A DNA stretch of 64,000 nt from Streptomyces sp. G-G2 (GTDB lineage Bacteria; Actinomycetota; Actinomycetes; Streptomycetales; Streptomycetaceae), in contig NZ_JASISO010000008.1 of the NCBI RefSeq assembly GCF_030063135.1, forward strand, positions 62,001-126,000, given 5' to 3'. Position numbers and translations under genes: made by a program. Every line of letters begins with the position of its first letter. Position 1 is the stretch's first letter. Below are positions 63,236 through 64,000 of this stretch, piece by piece. Under the pieces are notes generated by a model that saw nothing but the letters and a program-made list of their open reading frames with translations, was not told the DNA's origin and did no database searches.

Positions 63236-63312
63236 GTGAAAGGTGCTCCGGAAGTACGAGAAGAAATGGAGGTGAGGTGAGGTGCGGCGAGGTGCGGTAC
63301 CGGCTGTACGGA

Positions 63313-64000
63313 TCAGCCTACGTCGGCCCCGCCCAGCCGCTCGCCTGGAGCGATCCGCACCCCGCGCGCCCAGTCCGCCGCCTTCATGGGCTTCTTGCCC
63401 TGCGGCTGCACCCAGAGCAGTTCGACGGCGTGCGAGCCGGTCCCGACGTGGACGTTGTTCTTGCCGACGGCCAGTTCCCCGGGCGTGAGGTCCGTCCGGT
63501 CGGTGACCAGGGCCATCGAGATGAGCTTGAGCCGTTCTCCGCGGAACACCGTCCACGCGCCCGGCGCGGGCGTGCAGCCGCGTACGACCCGGTCGGCGCG
63601 CAGCGCCGGGGCGCTCCAGTCGACCCGCGCGTCCTCGACGGAGATCTTGGGCGCGAGGGAGACGCCCTCGGGCGACTGCTCGACGGCGCGCAGGGTGCCG
63701 TCCTCGATGCCGTCCATGGTGGCGGCCAGCAGGCCCGCTCCGGCGAAGGCGAGGCGGGTCAGCAGGTCACCGCTGGTGTCGGTGGGGCGGACGTCCTCGG
63801 TGAGGATGCCGAAGACGGGGCCCGCGTCCAGCCCCTCCACGATCTGGAAGGTGGACGCGCCGGTGACCTCGTCCCCGGCCATGACCGCGTGCTGTACCGG
63901 CGCGGCTCCGCGCCAGGCGGGCAGCAGCGAGAAGTGCAGGTTGACCCAGCCGTTGCGGGGGATCTCGATGGCGCTCTTGGGGATCAGGGCGCCGTAGGCG
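63313..64000 (-). CDS. fmt: Methionyl-tRNA formyltransferase (5' end outside window)
   Basis: This enzyme formylates initiator Met-tRNA using 10-formyltetrahydrofolate. The visible 229 codons include most of the catalytic core: [19 protein letters not shown] with the family Asn and His, then [20 protein letters not shown] (the Asp lies in EGLDAGP). The C-terminal tRNA-binding domain follows ([11 protein letters not shown]). The usual protein is about 310 residues, so roughly 80 residues are cut off at the window edge. A short ORF starting at 63882 is an internal start and not real. Confidence 0.93.
   Translation of the reverse strand, partial: AYGALIPKSAIEIPRNGWVNLHFSLLPAWRGAAPVQHAVMAGDEVTGASTFQIVEGLDAGPVFGILTEDVRPTDTSGDLLTRLAFAGAGLLAATMDGIEDGTLRAVEQSPEGVSLAPKISVEDARVDWSAPALRADRVVRGCTPAPGAWTVFRGERLKLISMALVTDRTDLTPGELAVGKNNVHVGTGSHAVELLWVQPQGKKPMKAADWARGVRIAPGERLGGADVG

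Noticed and set aside
63313..63882. Complete 189-residue fmt gene
   Set aside because: The conserved [15 protein letters not shown] motif lies upstream of this ORF's ATG in the same frame, so the gene continues past the window edge.

Overview
This window comes from a high-GC actinobacterium, almost certainly a Streptomyces. Codons end mostly in G or C, GTG starts are common, and genes typical of the genus are present: a chitinase with DasR-type operators, an ECF41 sigma factor, GuaB1, SpoIIE/STAS partner-switching proteins and a PadR regulator. No rRNA, tRNA or CRISPR array was seen. The two ends look like conserved core chromosome (riboflavin genes on the left; guaB1, rpe, rsmB and fmt on the right), while the middle looks accessory.

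Layout. 1-2350: rib operon on the minus strand (ribD, ribE, truncated ribM) under an FMN riboswitch. 2470-11600: mostly plus strand: GH18 chitinase, ECF41 sigma factor with its SDR target, a ROK repressor facing an MFS exporter, a uracil/xanthine permease and a DUF5995 protein. 11670-16526: minus strand: flavin amine oxidase, nitrilase-family amidase, Lrp/AsnC regulator and amino-acid permease, an amino-acid uptake and degradation unit. 16900-22640: plus strand: SGNH esterase, then a LytTR response regulator, a small unknown protein, a sodium/solute symporter and a LytS-type kinase. A 113-bp MITE-like element sits exactly at the kinase stop codon. 22900-26590: minus strand: GuaB1 (GMP reductase type), a transposase relative that has lost its DDE residues, and a TMEM175-like channel.

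26670-50110 is the most striking part: about 23.4 kb with some 23 intact genes, all on the minus strand, with no gap over about 70 nt and many ATGA or GTGA overlaps. In transcription order it encodes a DJ-1/PfpI protein, a TPP-dependent decarboxylase, three SnoaL-like proteins, a GMC oxidoreductase, a second PfpI protein, a VOC protein, an AGE-type barrel protein, STAS, GlgX, STAS, an RsbW-like ATPase, a SpoIIE phosphatase, a MinD-like ATPase, a third PfpI protein, an aldehyde dehydrogenase, a decayed F420:NADP oxidoreductase, a three-subunit molybdenum hydroxylase, an MFS transporter, a cNMP-binding histidine kinase and a fourth SnoaL protein. A 19-codon mini-ORF with a strong ribosome binding site stands at its 5' end. 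Facing away from it are a UBP zinc finger and a fused response-regulator/thioredoxin-reductase-like protein, the probable partners of the kinase at the far end. I infer a carbonyl, alcohol or 2-oxoacid oxidation pathway under redox and partner-switching control; the substrate is unknown.

50370-64000: the redox pair, a small DNA-binding-like unknown, a monooxygenase/truncated-globin pair, a barnase/barstar pair, a SorC regulator, rpe, two alpha/beta hydrolases (one frameshifted), a PadR-controlled flavoprotein operon, rsmB and a 5'-truncated fmt.
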